Source of the DNA: Verrucomicrobiales bacterium
GTDB lineage: Bacteria; Verrucomicrobiota; Verrucomicrobiia; Limisphaerales; UBA9464
Direction of reading: 5' to 3'
Assembly (NCBI GenBank): GCA_016793645.1
Contig: JAEUHD010000279.1
Location: forward strand, 1-46,698
Length of the DNA stretch: 46,698 bases
In this document: one piece after another, positions 1 to 7,970 of the stretch
How the letters are laid out: each line of letters opens with the position of its first letter
Numbering within the stretch: the first letter of the stretch is position 1
Position numbers and translations under genes: made by a program
Notes under the pieces: model-generated
Database searches by the model: none
Told to the model about the DNA's origin: nothing
What the model saw: the letters and a program-made list of their open reading frames with translations, nothing else

Positions 1-1107
1 ACCTCCGACGGCGACTTCTTCTTCCGCGTCGGTGACGGCGGCTTCGGCCAGGGCGGCGGCGGTTACGAAGGCAATACCAAGATGGAAGTCGGCAAGTGGC
101 ACCGCGTTGCCTTCGCCGTGGACATGGCCGCCACCCCTCCGGTGGTGACCAAGTACCTCGACGGTCAGAAGCACGCCGACCAGCTCGCCCCCAACAACCT
201 CCTCGACGGCGTCCGCCGCTCGCTCGACCCCGCCAGTGCCGCCCTCTTCGGCGACGGCGATGACGGCGAACTCCACCCCGTCTACGTCAACAGCGTCCAG
301 ATCCGCTCCGGAAAACTCTCCGACGCCGAACTCGCCGCGCTGGGTGCGGCCACTGCGAGCGGAATTCCGGTCGTCCTTCCCAAGAGCAACGTCGCCGGTC
401 AGTGGGACTTCAACAATGGCACCCTCGCGGCAACGGTCGGCAAGGACCTCGAGTACCTCGACGGTGCGGATGGTCTGGGCAAGGCCAACACCACGTTCGG
501 CACCACGACCTCGTACGGGATTCCCGACATCGGGGGCAAACCGGCCTCGGTCGTTCACCTGCCGGGACGCATCAATCCCAGCGGCCCCGATGTGGAAAAC
601 CGCGCCTCCGGCCTGCTCATGCGCCATGGCATCCCGGCCAACGGCGGCGGCTCCCGCGTCAACCAGTACACCCTCATCGCGGACGTTTATTGGGAATCCG
701 GACCCGGATTCGCCTCCTTCCTCAACGTCGACGGCGCCAACACCTCCGACGGCGACTTCTTCTTCCGCGTCGCTGACGGTGGCTTCGGCCAGGGCGGTGG
801 CGGTTACGAAGGCAATACCAAGATGGAGATTGAGAAATGGCACCGCGTCGCCTTCGCCGTGGACATGGCCGCCACCCCTCCGGTGGTGACCAAGTTCCTC
901 GACGGTCAGAAGCACGCCGACCAGACCGCCCCCAACAACCTCCTCGACGGCGTCCGCCGTTCGCTCGACCCCGCCAGTGCCGCCCTCTTCGGCGACGGCG
1001 ATGACGGCGAACTCCACCCCGTCTACGTCAACAGCGTCCAGATCCGTGCCGGAAAACTCTCCGACGCCGAACTGGCTTCCCTCGGTGCGGCAACGGCCGA
1101 AGGCATC
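1..1107 (+). repeat. 741-bp tandem intragenic repeat
   Basis: Bases 1 to about 366 recur at 742 to about 1107 with only scattered substitutions, a spacing of 741 bp (exactly 247 codons). The match includes synonymous positions, so this is repetition at DNA level and not only at protein level. The repeat must extend left of the window. Confidence 0.85.
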
Positions 1108-1311
1108 CCGCTGTTCCTCACCGTGGCGGCACCCCCGTCCCTCAGCGTCGGCACCGACTCCTCGGGGAATGTGGTGATCACCTATACCGGAACACTCCAA
1201 TCCGCTGTCACGGTGGGAGGCACCTACTCTGACGTCCAGGGAGCCAGCAGCCCCTACACGATCACCAAGGCCAACCTCGCCGGGGCGCAATACTTCCGCG
1301 CCACGGAATAA
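1..1311 (+). CDS. Secreted LamG-type tandem-repeat protein, 5' truncated
   Basis: The frame is open from the first base of the window to a TAA at 1309-1311, so the N-terminus and any signal peptide lie upstream; about 436 residues are visible. The protein consists of repeated ~247-residue units with the look of concanavalin A/LamG-like beta-sandwiches (KWHRVAFAVDMA, FLDGQKHADQ, SVQIRSGKLSDAEL), the last full unit following a truncated one. The C-terminal ~65 residues form a different, Thr/Ser-rich beta domain ending in YFRATE, similar to the terminal domains of many verrucomicrobial secreted proteins. LamG-like domains usually bind glycans or proteins, but no ligand can be read from the sequence. 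A strong terminator follows. Coding and frame are certain; the fold call is by pattern only. Confidence 0.85.
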   Translation, partial: TSDGDFFFRVGDGGFGQGGGGYEGNTKMEVGKWHRVAFAVDMAATPPVVTKYLDGQKHADQLAPNNLLDGVRRSLDPASAALFGDGDDGELHPVYVNSVQIRSGKLSDAELAALGAATASGIPVVLPKSNVAGQWDFNNGTLAATVGKDLEYLDGADGLGKANTTFGTTTSYGIPDIGGKPASVVHLPGRINPSGPDVENRASGLLMRHGIPANGGGSRVNQYTLIADVYWESGPGFASFLNVDGANTSDGDFFFRVADGGFGQGGGGYEGNTKMEIEKWHRVAFAVDMAATPPVVTKFLDGQKHADQTAPNNLLDGVRRSLDPASAALFGDGDDGELHPVYVNSVQIRAGKLSDAELASLGAATAEGIPLFLTVAAPPSLSVGTDSSGNVVITYTGTLQSAVTVGGTYSDVQGASSPYTITKANLAGAQYFRATE

Positions 1312-1336
1312 GCGGACTTCCATCCACTGAATCACC

Positions 1337-1368
1337 GCGGGCCGGACGCATGTCCGGCCCGCTTTTTT
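1337..1368 (+). terminator. Rho-independent terminator
   Basis: A perfect 11-bp GC stem (1337-1347 with 1352-1362), a 4-nt GCAT loop and six T residues at 1363-1368 lie 26 bp after the stop codon of the LamG-type gene. Confidence 0.9.
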
Positions 1369-1426
1369 GTGCCCACGACCCGCCGGTCCCCACTCCGGTT
1401 CGCCGTCGAGATCCACCGCCCGGCAG

Positions 1427-2269
1427 CTACGGCGGAAACCCGATCGCCAGCTTGACCGCGGAGTATTCCGGATGGATCGCCCCCGCGCGGTCCCGGATGA
1501 CCAGATCCGGCTCCACCCAGGTGCGCCCGTGCATCCAGTCCGGCAGATCCGCCCGACGCATCATTCCGAAGAGTCCCACCAAGGGCGGATCCCCCTCGCG
1601 GAAAACCACCGGACGCCGCCGCACGATGACCAGTCCCGCCGCGGCCGCCGCCGTCTCCACCCGCTCCCGTTGCGCCGGTTCGTGGGGAAAGACGCAGGCA
1701 AACCAGCCGCCCGGCGCCAGGTGGCGGGACGCGACCGCGCAGTAATCCCGGATATCCCCCCGCAACTCGAACCGGCAGGCCAGCTTCTGCGGATGTCCGC
1801 TCTCCACTCCGGTACCCGTGGGGAAATACGGCGGACTCCCGGTCACCAGGTCGAACACTTCGTCCTGACGTAACAGACCGGGATCCCGAAAATCCCCCTC
1901 CCGGAGTTCATACCGATCCTCCACCCCGTTATACCGGGCCGACTTCCGGGCCAGCGTCACACTCACGGCCTGCGCTTCGACCGTCACCATTCGAACTCCG
2001 GGCAGCCTCCACGCCACGATCATGCCCACCGTCCCGATTCCGCTGCCGAGGTCCAGCGCCGTGCGGGCCGACGGACACCACGACGTCCCATACCACGCCG
2101 TCAGGATGTCGTCCGTGGAGAACCGATGCCCGTCCCGAAGCTGAAACAACCGAAAATGACCGCCGATGGCATCGAGGGTTTCCCCATCGGCCGCGGATGT
2201 TCCCACAACTGCACCGGGGGGAACCGGTCCCGGCTTGGCCCAACCCCTGAAATGAGAATCGTTGGTCAC
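1427..2269 (-). CDS. TrmN6/YfiC-like SAM-dependent N6-adenine methyltransferase
   Basis: Class I methyltransferase of about 280 residues. The SAM-binding glycine motif LDLGSGIGTVGM is followed by an acidic strand end (VTVEAQA) and the catalytic-type motif DLVTGSPPYFP, in the layout of tRNA1(Val) A37 N6-methyltransferases (TrmN6). Here the usual NPPY reads SPPY. The frame is open upstream to an ATG at 2386, but that extension is Arg/Pro-rich and unlike the family. I chose the GTG at 2269 because a GGGAGGA lies 11 nt before it (2281-2287). The gene converges on the LamG-type gene. The substrate is inferred from family resemblance; a related N6 or small-molecule methyltransferase is possible. 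Confidence 0.8.
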   Translation of the reverse strand: MTNDSHFRGWAKPGPVPPGAVVGTSAADGETLDAIGGHFRLFQLRDGHRFSTDDILTAWYGTSWCPSARTALDLGSGIGTVGMIVAWRLPGVRMVTVEAQAVSVTLARKSARYNGVEDRYELREGDFRDPGLLRQDEVFDLVTGSPPYFPTGTGVESGHPQKLACRFELRGDIRDYCAVASRHLAPGGWFACVFPHEPAQRERVETAAAAAGLVIVRRRPVVFREGDPPLVGLFGMMRRADLPDWMHGRTWVEPDLVIRDRAGAIHPEYSAVKLAIGFPP

Positions 2270-2280
2270 GACTGTTGGAA

Positions 2281-2287
2281 TCCTCCC
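2281..2287 (-). promoter_or_regulatory. Shine-Dalgarno site deciding a GTG start
   Basis: On the reverse strand GGGAGGA lies 11 nt before the GTG at 2269, supporting that start for the methyltransferase over the upstream ATG at 2386. Confidence 0.5.
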
Positions 2288-2450
2288 GGCTCGCGGAGAT
2301 CGGGCGCGACGATGCGGGGGATGCCGCGCGTGTGTCCAGCGTCGCGGTCCCGGTCGGGCCTTCCCGGGCGCACCTGGACGCTGCACCCCGCCACCAGAAG
2401 CCGGCGGCCCGGATCGATGCAGTTCCAGTGCCGGACTGCGTTCACGCCCA

Positions 2451-2476
2451 AACCGCCTGAAGGCGGGACCACGAAC
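2451..2476. repeat. REP-like element, right half only
   Basis: This is a solitary right half of the palindromic element described at 2493: the stem CCGCC-TGAA-GGCGG followed by GACCACGAAC. It lies 17 bp before the first complete copy. Confidence 0.7.
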
Positions 2477-2492
2477 AGCAGGGCGACCCCGC

Positions 2493-2559
2493 GTTCGTAG
2501 TGCAGGCTTTAGCCTGTCCCCAGCACGCCGCCGAACCGCCTGAAGGCGGGACTACAAAC
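2493..2559. repeat. Bipartite palindromic REP-like element, copy 1
   Basis: The left half GTTCGTAGTGCAGGCTTTAG carries the small hairpin AGGC-TTTA-GCCT. The right half carries CCGCC-TGAA-GGCGG and ends in GACTACAAAC. The outer ends (GTAGT and ACTAC) are inverted, and a variable GC-rich centre separates the halves. Near-identical copies sit at 2587 and 5099, and rearranged relatives at 10957 and 11043. Confidence 0.85.
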
Positions 2560-2586
2560 AGCAGGGCAAACCGCAAACCACTCATC

Positions 2587-2654
2587 GTTCGTAGTGCAGG
2601 CTTTAGCCTGTCCCCCACGCTCCGCCCAAACCGCCTGAAGGCGGGACTACAAAC
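2587..2654. repeat. Bipartite palindromic REP-like element, copy 2
   Basis: Same architecture as copy 1 and same orientation, 27 bp further on. With the half copy at 2451 this makes a tandem cluster filling the region between the methyltransferase and the propeller gene; I see no coding sequence in it. Confidence 0.85.
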
Positions 2655-2762
2655 AACAGGGGCCGTGTTGAGATGCGCCCGGCCTTCCCAATCGCCGACA
2701 CAAAAACACCCCTTGAATCGAGAGGCGATCACGTCTCCTCTTGGTCCCAACTCCAAATGCCC

Positions 2763-5099
2763 ATGACGTCCCTTTCTCCTCGCCGGAGTCCCTGGCTCAT
2801 CCGGGTCTTGCGTTCCGCCGGATGGCTCGCGCTCCTTGCATCGACGGCATTGGCCCAGAACGCGCCCGGACGTCCGGAGGAGGCCGGTTACTTCGACGGG
2901 AGGCTCTGGAGGGTGGGACTTCAATCGAACGGACGATCCACCCTCGCCTTGGATGATTCCGGACGCCTCTACGTCTCCGGACTCCAACTGGGCACGACCG
3001 CCTGGGTGTTTCCCAGCCTCTCCCGCTGGGACGGCCGCCGGTGGGAGACCCTGGCCACCAACGGCGGGCCCTTCAATCTACTCCTTCCTGTCGGAGACGA
3101 CCTTTTCGCCGGCGGCAACTTCACCCAAATTGACGGCCAAAAACTCCTGGGGGTCGCCCGCTACGATGGCCTCCGATGGCATGCCTTGGGCGAGGGTGTG
3201 GGTTCGCGGCCGGTGTCGGTATTCTCCCTGGCGAGCTACGGCGGCCAACTTTATGTGGGCGGCCAGTTCACCAACGCGGGCGCGTTGTCGGTCACCAATA
3301 TCGTCCGATGGGACATCGCCTCGGAAACGTGGTTTCCAATGGGAGTCGGGCTGTCGGATCCTGTCCGCGCGATTTCAGCCTCCGCCGAAGGCGTCTTCGC
3401 CGGTGCGGGAAACCGCGTCCTGCGTTGGACAGGAACCGACTGGGAATCACTCGGGACCTTCGGACCCGCCGGGCTTCTCCCCCCACAAGTTCTCGCGATT
3501 CAGTGGCACGGCGATTCGCTCTACGCGGCCGGCATCTTTGGCTCCGTGGACGGCCTGGAGGTGTCCACCCTCGTTCGCTGGAAGGCGGGACAATGGAGCC
3601 GCGTCACGGAGGACCCGATCGCCGGGAACGCGACCAGCATCGGGTTTGCCGGTGAGAACCTCTTCCTCGCGGGAGCCTTTCAGATCACCGATCGCCCCAT
3701 CTACACCTCCGCCAAGGTGGTCTCCCTGAGGGAAGGAACCTGGACGGTGGAATTGAATCCCAGCTCCCGCCCTCCCGCCTCCGCCCTGTGCACACGGGGC
3801 GACGAGGTCTTCGTCCTCGACGCGCCGACGCTGCGCTGGTCCCAGAACGGAACGGACCCGGTGATTTGGCATCGCCACGGTTCGGAATGGGCCCCCATCA
3901 GCGGCGGAGAATTCCCCCCAATCGTGACCTCCACCGTGGTGAACGCGGCGCGGGGAGTGGTCGTGGGCAACTTCAGTGGAGGAGGATCCATCCCCACCTA
4001 TCCCCTCCGCCACGATGATTCGGGATTCCGCGAAACGAAAGGAGCCACCAACGAGTCGGGCGAGCGCGTGGTCGTGGACCGAAAATGGTCCGGCTCGATC
4101 TCCACCGCGCACGCGCCTGGATGGTGGAGCGGCCACCCGGACTCCATCTTCATCGCAACGCTCAACGGAGACCTGTGGGAGCAGGCGACCGGACCCTTGC
4201 CCATTCCACAGACCACCCACCTCATCGTCTCGGGATCCCGCATCGCCATCGCCGGCTATCGTGAGCCCCTCCACGGGGAGGTTTGGGAATGGAATGGAGC
4301 CCAATGGCAGGCCGTCGGCGGTCGCTTTGATCCCGCGGACGTGCCCGCCCCGGTCCCGCCTTCCGGACAGAACCCTTCCCGAATCTACAGTCTTGAGCGG
4401 CATCAAGGCCGTCTCTTCGCCGGGTGTGCCCCGGCGACCATCGCCGGACAGGTCCGGTCCAATCTGGTCACATGGGATGGTTCCCAATGGCAGAACGTTC
4501 CCGGCCCCACGGCACCGGTGCACCTGCTCCGTTCGCATGGAGATCTCCTCTTCGCAGGAAGCCAAACCGCGAACGGCCCCTCACTCGTGGAGTGGGATGG
4601 CAACGTCGCCCGGGAACTGGCCGACGGACTTTCCTTGAGAACCCTGCGGGGCATCGCGGTGAGCGACGAGGGCTTGATCGCCGCCGTCGGTTCACCCCCG
4701 GCATCCCCCGCCATTCCGCTCTGGTTCCGCAGGGGAGGACAATGGACTCCGCCTCCGGAATGGGCGTCACCCGACATCGATGGCGAATTGCTCGGTTGCA
4801 CCTGGGTCGGCAACGATCTGTACCTCGTGGGTGCCCGCGCGACAATTTCCTATGCCGAATCCCTCGGACTCGCCATCTGGCACGAACCGGGAGTCCGTCT
4901 GGTGGCGGAACCTGGTGAGCCGGGATTTCTCGCGTTGCGGGCGACGGGCGCGGTGTCCGCACGGTTTGCCTGGGAGCGGGCGGACACCCTGGGTCAATGG
5001 CTCCCGTTTCAGACCAACGCGCTTGGAAACCCCGGTTGGATCCGGGCTGCCACGCCCGACCCAACTCCGGCCTACTTTCGGATCCGCGCCCTCCCATAG
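2763..5099 (+). CDS. Secreted kelch-like beta-propeller protein
   Basis: About 778 residues. From the ATG at 2763 (an alternative ATG lies two codons earlier) the protein begins with a Sec signal peptide: basic SPRR, hydrophobic WLALLASTALA, then AQ. The body is a series of ~45-60-residue repeats of the type RWDGRRWETL, DDLFAGGNFTQIDG, VARYDGLRWHALGEGV and GGQLYVGGQFTNAG, the pattern of kelch/galactose-oxidase-like propeller blades found in environmental secreted proteins. The last ~80 residues form a separate small beta domain (FRIRALP terminus). No catalytic residues are recognised. The frame is open upstream to 2673, through the end of the REP cluster, and I regard that part as untranslated. 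The stop codon abuts another REP-like element. Confidence 0.8.
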   Translation: MTSLSPRRSPWLIRVLRSAGWLALLASTALAQNAPGRPEEAGYFDGRLWRVGLQSNGRSTLALDDSGRLYVSGLQLGTTAWVFPSLSRWDGRRWETLATNGGPFNLLLPVGDDLFAGGNFTQIDGQKLLGVARYDGLRWHALGEGVGSRPVSVFSLASYGGQLYVGGQFTNAGALSVTNIVRWDIASETWFPMGVGLSDPVRAISASAEGVFAGAGNRVLRWTGTDWESLGTFGPAGLLPPQVLAIQWHGDSLYAAGIFGSVDGLEVSTLVRWKAGQWSRVTEDPIAGNATSIGFAGENLFLAGAFQITDRPIYTSAKVVSLREGTWTVELNPSSRPPASALCTRGDEVFVLDAPTLRWSQNGTDPVIWHRHGSEWAPISGGEFPPIVTSTVVNAARGVVVGNFSGGGSIPTYPLRHDDSGFRETKGATNESGERVVVDRKWSGSISTAHAPGWWSGHPDSIFIATLNGDLWEQATGPLPIPQTTHLIVSGSRIAIAGYREPLHGEVWEWNGAQWQAVGGRFDPADVPAPVPPSGQNPSRIYSLERHQGRLFAGCAPATIAGQVRSNLVTWDGSQWQNVPGPTAPVHLLRSHGDLLFAGSQTANGPSLVEWDGNVARELADGLSLRTLRGIAVSDEGLIAAVGSPPASPAIPLWFRRGGQWTPPPEWASPDIDGELLGCTWVGNDLYLVGARATISYAESLGLAIWHEPGVRLVAEPGEPGFLALRATGAVSARFAWERADTLGQWLPFQTNALGNPGWIRAATPDPTPAYFRIRALP

Positions 5100-5165
5100 T
5101 TCGTAGTGCAGGCTTTAGCCTGTCCCCCACGCCCCACCGAACCACCTGAAGGTGGGACTACAAAC
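5099..5165. repeat. Bipartite palindromic REP-like element, copy 3
   Basis: Same element as at 2493 and 2587, beginning at the last base of the upstream TAG stop. The right-half stem reads CCACC-TGAA-GGTGG instead of CCGCC-TGAA-GGCGG: A5144 and T5153 replace a G-C pair, so pairing is kept. Confidence 0.85.
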
Positions 5166-5222
5166 CTCTCCGAACGGGAGGCCGTCCTGTCGCCGGGAGG
5201 AAAGCCGGGGTACGGTGAGCCC

Positions 5223-7814
5223 GTGAGGTGGCTGACCGCATTGTTCTCCCGGTGGACCTGGCGCATGGCATGGCGCGACTCGCGGGCGTCCCGCCGACGG
5301 CTCGCCCTGTTCTCCGCCAGCATCTCCCTCGGCATCGCGGCCCTGGTCGCCATCGGATCCCTCGGACGCAACCTCGCCTCCGCCATCCAGGAACAGGCCA
5401 AATCCCTGCTCGGAGCGGACCTGGTGCTCACGTCCCGTCTGCCTCCCAATGCCGAGGTCCTCGACCTGGTGCGCCGCATCGGGGGTGAATCCGCCCGGGA
5501 AACCAGCTTCTCCACCATGCTGGTCGTCTCCAACGCCACCCGTCTGGTCAACGCCCGCGCCATCACCGGCGGTTTCCCCTTCTACGGCACCCTCGAGACG
5601 GATCCCCCATCCGCCGCGGCCGCACTCACGCAGGGCGGCGGAGTGCTGGTGGAGGAGGGAGTCCTGTTCCAATTCGACCTGAAGCCCGGGGATTCCGTCC
5701 GCCTGGGGAATGCCGAGTTCCGGATCCTGGGATCCCTGCGGCGCGTTCCGGGAGACTCCATCGCCTTCGCCACGATCGCGCCCCGGGTCTATCTGTCGGA
5801 CCGGGATCTGCCCGCCACCGGATTGCTGAAGCCGGGCAGCCTCGCGCGGTACCGGTTCCAATTCCGGCTCCCCGCGGACACCGACGTCGCCGCGCTGGTC
5901 GAGCGGTGGCGTCCCGAGTTCCAACGGCTGAAACTCGAATCGGACACCGTTGCCCGCCGCCAGGAGGATCTGGGACGCTCACTGGAGAATCTGTACCGCT
6001 TCCTCAATCTCGTCGCCCTCGTCGCCTTGTTGCTGGGCGCGGTCGGCATCGCCAGCGCCGTGCACACCCACGTTCAGCAGAAACTGGCAAACGTCGCCGT
6101 CCTGAGATGCCTCGGCGCGACGCTGCCCGCCACCTTCGGCATCTACCTTTCCCAGGGTCTCCTTCTTGGGGCTCTCGGCACGGGCATGGGGATCGCGCTG
6201 GGTGCCGTGGCCGCCGCCCAGCTTCCCAAACTGGTCCAGAGCTTCATTCCCTTCGCCCTGCATGCCGCCTTCGACTGGAGAGGAGCCCTGGTCGCCGCCG
6301 TCATCGGATTCGGACTTTGCTTCCTCTTCGTGCTGCTCCCGTTGCTGTCCGTTCGACGGGTCTCCCCGCTGGCGGCGATTCGCGCCGCCTATGGTCCGCC
6401 ATCCCGACGCGACCCGGCGCAACTTGCCATCCTGGCGCTCATCGCAGCGGCCGTCACCGCCTTCGCCCTGTTTCAAACGCGACGCTGGACGGAAGGCCTC
6501 GGCGTCGCCGGCGGTCTCGCCGCCGCCTTTGCCATCCTCGCGGCGTCCGGACGCGGCCTCATGTGGGTCGCCCGCCGTTTTACCCCCGCCTCGTTTCCCT
6601 ATCCGTGGCGGCAGGGCCTCGCCAATCTGCATCGCCCCCACAACCGCACGACGATGCTGCTGGTGGCCCTTGGGCTGGGAACATTTCTGCTGCTCACCCT
6701 GCAGATGACCCGGGACGTCCTGCTCCGCCAACTATTCCCCGACGACCGGCCTCAACGGCCCAACGCGATTCTCTTCGACATCCAACCCGACCAGCAGGCA
6801 GGCGTTGCGAACCTGCTCCGGGGTCTCGGCCTGCCCGTATTGGACGAGGCGCCCATCATCACCATGCGACTCGCCGAGGTGAAGGGCGTGCGCACGGAAC
6901 TCCTGGTCGGCGATCCGAAGTCGAGCCCCGTCGAGGGACCCGGACGTCGGGACCGCAAGGAAACCCCGGAATGGATCCTCCGCCGGGAATACCGTTCGAG
7001 TTGGCGGACCAACCTGAATGACTCCGAGCAATTGGTCGCCGGCCAATGGATTCCCTCCATTCCGGCACCCCCCGACGGGTCGGCGGAATCCGCCCCGATC
7101 CCCATCTCCATGGAGGAGGGCATCGCCCGGGATCTCCACGTCGGCGTCGGCGACCGGTTGGTCTGGGACGTCCAGGGGGTTCCCGTGCCCAGCGTCATCG
7201 CGAGCCTCCGCAAGGTGGACTGGCGTCAGGTGCGTCCCAATTTCTTCGTCCTTTTCCCCGCCGGATCCCTGGAAGCGGCGCCGTCCATGCTCCTCCTCGC
7301 CACGCGGGTCCGAACCCCCGAGGAATCGGCCCGGATGCAGCGCGAACTCGTCCGCGCCTTTCCCAATGTCAGCGCGATCGACCTGACGCTGATCCTGGAG
7401 ACCCTGGACGGAGTCCTGACCCGGATCGGATTTGTGATCCGTTTCATGGCCCTGTTCACCGTGGCCACCGGTCTCCTTGTCCTTGCCGGGGCGGTCCTAT
7501 CGGGCCGATGGCAGCGCATCCAGGAGGGAATTCTGCTCCGCACCCTCGGCGCCACCCGCGCACAGATCCGGGGCATTCTCGTCGCGGAATTCACCGCGCT
7601 CGGATTGCTCTCCGGAGTCCTCGCCTCGATCCTCGCCATCGCCGCGAGCTGGGCGCTCGCCCGATTCGCCTTTGACTCCGACTACGTCCTCGCCTGGCGC
7701 GCCATCGTCCTCGCCATCCCCGGAGTCACCGCCCTCACGCTCCTCGTCGGACTCCTCTCCAACCGGGGAATCGCAACGCATCCGCCCCTGGAGATTCTGA
7801 GGAAAGAGGGATGA
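5223..7814 (+). CDS. FtsX/YbbP-type ABC transporter permease
   Basis: About 863 residues from a GTG at 5223; an ATG at 5265 (MAWRDSRASRRR) is the other good candidate. The open frame upstream runs into the REP element and is not real protein. The layout is that of the large YbbP family: a basic N-terminus, TM1 (LALFSASISLGIAALVAIGS), a periplasmic MacB-like domain, three TM helices containing an FtsX core (LVALVALLLGAVGIASAV onward), a further TM pair, a second periplasmic domain, and a C-terminal FtsX core (FMALFTVATGLLVLAGAVL, LGATRAQIRGILVAEF). Such permeases work with a YbbA/LolD-type ATPase in export or envelope remodelling. No ATPase gene is adjacent, so the partner must be encoded elsewhere or just outside the window. 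Confidence 0.85.
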   Translation: MRWLTALFSRWTWRMAWRDSRASRRRLALFSASISLGIAALVAIGSLGRNLASAIQEQAKSLLGADLVLTSRLPPNAEVLDLVRRIGGESARETSFSTMLVVSNATRLVNARAITGGFPFYGTLETDPPSAAAALTQGGGVLVEEGVLFQFDLKPGDSVRLGNAEFRILGSLRRVPGDSIAFATIAPRVYLSDRDLPATGLLKPGSLARYRFQFRLPADTDVAALVERWRPEFQRLKLESDTVARRQEDLGRSLENLYRFLNLVALVALLLGAVGIASAVHTHVQQKLANVAVLRCLGATLPATFGIYLSQGLLLGALGTGMGIALGAVAAAQLPKLVQSFIPFALHAAFDWRGALVAAVIGFGLCFLFVLLPLLSVRRVSPLAAIRAAYGPPSRRDPAQLAILALIAAAVTAFALFQTRRWTEGLGVAGGLAAAFAILAASGRGLMWVARRFTPASFPYPWRQGLANLHRPHNRTTMLLVALGLGTFLLLTLQMTRDVLLRQLFPDDRPQRPNAILFDIQPDQQAGVANLLRGLGLPVLDEAPIITMRLAEVKGVRTELLVGDPKSSPVEGPGRRDRKETPEWILRREYRSSWRTNLNDSEQLVAGQWIPSIPAPPDGSAESAPIPISMEEGIARDLHVGVGDRLVWDVQGVPVPSVIASLRKVDWRQVRPNFFVLFPAGSLEAAPSMLLLATRVRTPEESARMQRELVRAFPNVSAIDLTLILETLDGVLTRIGFVIRFMALFTVATGLLVLAGAVLSGRWQRIQEGILLRTLGATRAQIRGILVAEFTALGLLSGVLASILAIAASWALARFAFDSDYVLAWRAIVLAIPGVTALTLLVGLLSNRGIATHPPLEILRKEG

Positions 7815-7820
7815 GGAAGT

Positions 7821-7945
7821 GGTCAGGAGTGGTCAGTTGTCAGTTGTCAGTCGTCAGTGGTCAGTGGTCAGTGGTTCGTGGGTGGCCGACGACCGACGAC
7901 CGACGACTGACCACTGACGACTGCCCAATGACCAATGACAACCCC
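7821..7945. repeat. Degenerate heptamer tandem repeat (STRR-like)
   Basis: The 125-bp tract is built of 7-bp units (GGTCAGT, TGTCAGT, CGTCAGT, then CCGACGA and ACTGACC types). It contains an exact 18-bp inverted repeat, 7848-7865 with 7906-7923, around a 40-nt centre. It fills the gap between the permease and the CotH gene; a related tract lies at 24067-24201. Confidence 0.85.
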
Positions 7946-7970
7946 CATTTTCTTGTCACACTTCCCCGAC

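Noticed and set aside
2126..2543. Several short forward open frames opposite the methyltransferase and in the REP cluster
   Set aside because: They are Arg/Pro-rich and run through the repeats; no family resemblance or start signals.
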